A DNA stretch of 64,000 nt from contig NZ_FUWS01000002.1 of assembly GCF_900167435.1 (NCBI RefSeq), positions 421,924 through 485,923 of the forward strand. The letters are read 5' to 3'. The notes beneath the pieces are model-generated. The model was not told the DNA's origin. It ran no database searches and was given only the letters and a program-made list of their open reading frames with translations. Every line of letters begins with the position of its first letter. Position 1 is the first letter of the stretch. The stretch comes from Marinactinospora thermotolerans DSM 45154. Lineage in GTDB: Bacteria; Actinomycetota; Actinomycetes; Streptosporangiales; Streptosporangiaceae. A program made the position numbers and the translations under genes. Shown here one piece after another: positions 62,463 to 64,000 of the stretch.

Positions 62463-63359
62463 TCACCTGCCGACGATGTCGGATAGCGCACCGGCGATGT
62501 CGGGATGGTGGAAGGAATAACCGGAGGCCGTCAGGCGTTCGGGCACCACCCGCTGGCTCACCAGAACGGCCTCCTCGGCGAACCCGTCGAGCGCCGCGCG
62601 CATCAGCGCGCCCGGCACCCGCACCAGCGCCGGACGGTGCAGCGCGCGGGCCAGGGTCGAGGTGTAGACGGCGTTGGGCACCGGACCGGGCGCGGTCAGG
62701 TTGACCGGTCCGGTGATGTCGGGCCGCTCCAGCAGGAAGCGGATGGCGCCCACCTCGTCGGCCAGCGAGATCCAGCTCAGGTACTGCCGGCCGTCGCCCA
62801 ATCGGCCTCCCAGGCCGAGCCGGAACAGGGGAAGCGTCGCGCCGAGGATGCCTCCGGCGCGGTCCAGGACGACACCGGTCCGCAGGTGCGCCACCGGGAT
62901 CCCGGCCCGTTCGGCGGGGTCGGTCTGGGCCTCCCACTCGGCCACCAGGTCGGCCAGGAAACCCGTGCCCCGCGGACCGTCCTCCCCCACCGAGCGGGTC
63001 CCGGTGTCCCCGTAGAAGCCGATCGCCGAGCCGCAGAGCAGTCGGCGGGGCGGCGTGTCCATCGCGGCGAGGACCGTGGCGATCGTGCGGGTGCCGGCCA
63101 GACGGCTCTCGCGGACCCGGTGCCGGTGCCGCGCCGTCCACCTGGCCGGTCCGATCGGGGCTCCGGCCAGGTGGACGACCGCCTCGACGCCCGCCAGGCG
63201 CTCGGTGTCCACCCGCCCCTCCTCGGGGGACCACTCGATCTCGGCCGCGGTCCGCGCCGGACGGCGCACGAGATGGAGGACGTCATGTCCCTCGGCGGTG
63301 AGGGAACGGCTGAGCGCCGTCCCGATGAGCCCGGAGGCTCCGGTGATCGCGATCCTCAT
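62463..63359 (-). CDS. TIGR01777-type NAD-dependent epimerase (SDR39U1-like)
   Basis: A 298-residue extended SDR protein. The N-terminal dinucleotide site is MRIAITGASGLIGTAL, followed by AGVEAVVHLAGAPIG and the pattern RLLCGSAIGFYGDTG with a Tyr-containing active-site-like segment. The C-terminal extension, ERLTASGYSFHHPDIAGALSDIVG, is typical of the TIGR01777 family. Its substrate is unknown. It ends 23 bp before lipB and lies in the lip/E2 group, as in many actinobacteria. Confidence 0.9.
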   Translation of the reverse strand: MRIAITGASGLIGTALSRSLTAEGHDVLHLVRRPARTAAEIEWSPEEGRVDTERLAGVEAVVHLAGAPIGPARWTARHRHRVRESRLAGTRTIATVLAAMDTPPRRLLCGSAIGFYGDTGTRSVGEDGPRGTGFLADLVAEWEAQTDPAERAGIPVAHLRTGVVLDRAGGILGATLPLFRLGLGGRLGDGRQYLSWISLADEVGAIRFLLERPDITGPVNLTAPGPVPNAVYTSTLARALHRPALVRVPGALMRAALDGFAEEAVLVSQRVVPERLTASGYSFHHPDIAGALSDIVGR

Positions 63360-63591
63360 GCCCGCGGTCTACCCGGGGACGGGCGGACCACGCGGGACGG
63401 AACGGACGATCGAGATCTCCCGGAAATCCGAGGTTTCCCAGAGAAACGGCGCGCGCAGCCCCGGAGATGGATTACCGTATGTATTGGCACCTGAGCCGCC
63501 AGTAAGCGGCCGGGGGTCCGGTGACCGCGTGTCGCCGACCGCAGACCTTGGTGATGGGGATCATCAGGGGATGGTGAATGGTGGGGTGAAA

Positions 63592-63630
63592 ACGGTGGGG
63601 CGGTACCCGATTCGGGTACCGCCCCACCGT
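63592..63630 (-). terminator. near-perfect hairpin downstream of the E2 gene
   Basis: Arms of 19 bp, 63592-63610 and 63612-63630, around one base, with core ggtacccga. It follows the E2 gene and a second hairpin, so it is probably part of its terminator. Confidence 0.7.
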
Positions 63631-63656
63631 GCGTTTCCGGGCGGTCAAGCCGCCCC

Positions 63657-63695
63657 GCCGTGTTCCCGCGGGGCCTCACCCCACGGGAACACGGC
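63657..63695 (-). terminator. second hairpin downstream of the E2 gene
   Basis: Arms gccgtgttcccg (63657-63668) and its exact complement (63684-63695) enclose 15 bases, beginning 8 bp past the E2 stop. With the hairpin at 63592 it forms a tandem terminator. Confidence 0.65.
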
Positions 63696-63702
63696 CGGAG
63701 GG

Positions 63703-64000
63703 TCAGGCCAGGCCCAGCTCGGCCTCGAACGCGCCTTCCTCCAGGCGCTCCTTGACCGTCCGCAGGAAGCGGGCGGCGTCGGCGCCGTCGATCAGCCGGT
63801 GGTCGTAGCTCAGCGAGAGGTAGACCATCGAGCGCACCGCGATGACCTCGCCCAGGCTCGGGTCCTCCACGACGACCGGACGCTTCACCACGGTGCCGGT
63901 CCCCAGGATCGCGACCTGCGGCTGGTTGATGATCGGCGTCTCGAACAGGGCGCCTTCGGCGCCGCTGTCGGTCAGCGTGAACGTGCCGCCGCTCAGCTCG
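63703..64000 (-). CDS. sucB: dihydrolipoamide acyltransferase (E2), C-terminal fragment, sucB-like
   Basis: The last 98 codons of an E2 protein run in from the right edge: [40 protein letters not shown], then the catalytic [14 protein letters not shown] with the active-site histidine and aspartate. This end belongs to the acyltransferase domain of 2-oxoacid dehydrogenase complexes. In actinobacteria the E2 beside lipA-lipB is usually annotated sucB and shared by pyruvate and 2-oxoglutarate complexes, but the lipoyl domains are outside the window. Confidence 0.88.
   Translation of the reverse strand, partial: ELSGGTFTLTDSGAEGALFETPIINQPQVAILGTGTVVKRPVVVEDPSLGEVIAVRSMVYLSLSYDHRLIDGADAARFLRTVKERLEEGAFEAELGLA

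Noticed and set aside
63479-63505. An 8-codon frame (MYWHLSRQ) that could be a leader peptide
   Set aside because: No gene lies downstream in that direction and there is no attenuator-like hairpin directly after it; chance is the simplest explanation.

Overview
This is a very GC-rich (roughly 70% or more), gene-dense actinobacterial chromosome segment. The lineage call rests on several things. There is a glnA / glnE / glnA2 / nadE / panB neighbourhood beside lipA-lipB and a 2-oxoacid dehydrogenase E2, an order familiar from Streptomyces and Mycobacterium. F420 genes, a GlnR-type operator and several GTG/TTG starts are present, and codons end almost entirely in G or C. A secreted GH13-CBM20 amylase and no mycobacterial marker genes suggest a filamentous actinomycete (Streptosporangiales/Nocardiopsidaceae or Streptomyces-like); the genus is a guess. 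I saw no tRNA, rRNA, CRISPR array, transposase or prophage gene.

Layout. 0-6.4 kb: 5' end of alanine dehydrogenase, an amidohydrolase that has lost its metal ligands, a CopD-CtaG fusion, two hypotheticals and a 0.96-kb stretch without a supportable gene. 6.4-11.4 kb: sbcC-sbcD and an O-methyltransferase. 11.5-21.0 kb: an Opp/Dpp-type importer (binding protein, two permeases, two short ATPases) next to a HyuA-like protein and a DUF917 protein, read away from a PucR regulator with a palindrome in between. 21.1-33.7 kb: a second, complete Dpp importer in five overlapping genes, facing a convergent set of LD-carboxypeptidase, S9 peptidase, M20 peptidase and M55 D-aminopeptidase. 33.8-41.7 kb: methionine aminopeptidase, an F420 pair (F420:NADPH oxidoreductase and an LLM-class enzyme), panB, and an efflux pump with a TetR regulator. 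41.8-50.3 kb: glnA2, nadE, a giant LuxR-family regulator, and an acyl-CoA dehydrogenase with a palindromic operator. 50.3-53.1 kb: alpha-amylase with likely MalR-type control. 53.1-64 kb: glnE, an Hrp1-like CBS protein, TetR, glnA with a GlnR box, RDD and DUF4191 proteins, lipA, lipB, a TIGR01777 epimerase and the 3' end of an E2 acyltransferase (sucB-like).

How genes work together. GlnE probably adenylylates the GlnA at 57.7-59.1 kb, which keeps the modifiable tyrosine, while GlnA2 lacks that motif. LipB and LipA make the lipoyl group carried by the E2 whose end lies next door. Fno supplies reduced F420 for LLM enzymes. The 22-34 kb region resembles a rearranged version of the Bacillus subtilis dppABCDE-ykf locus and is best read as a system to import and digest D-amino-acid-containing (murein-derived) peptides. 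The 11-21 kb region could be a related system for cyclic amides or modified peptides. These two peptide modules, the inactive amidohydrolase and a set of unusually perfect palindromes are the most interesting parts.
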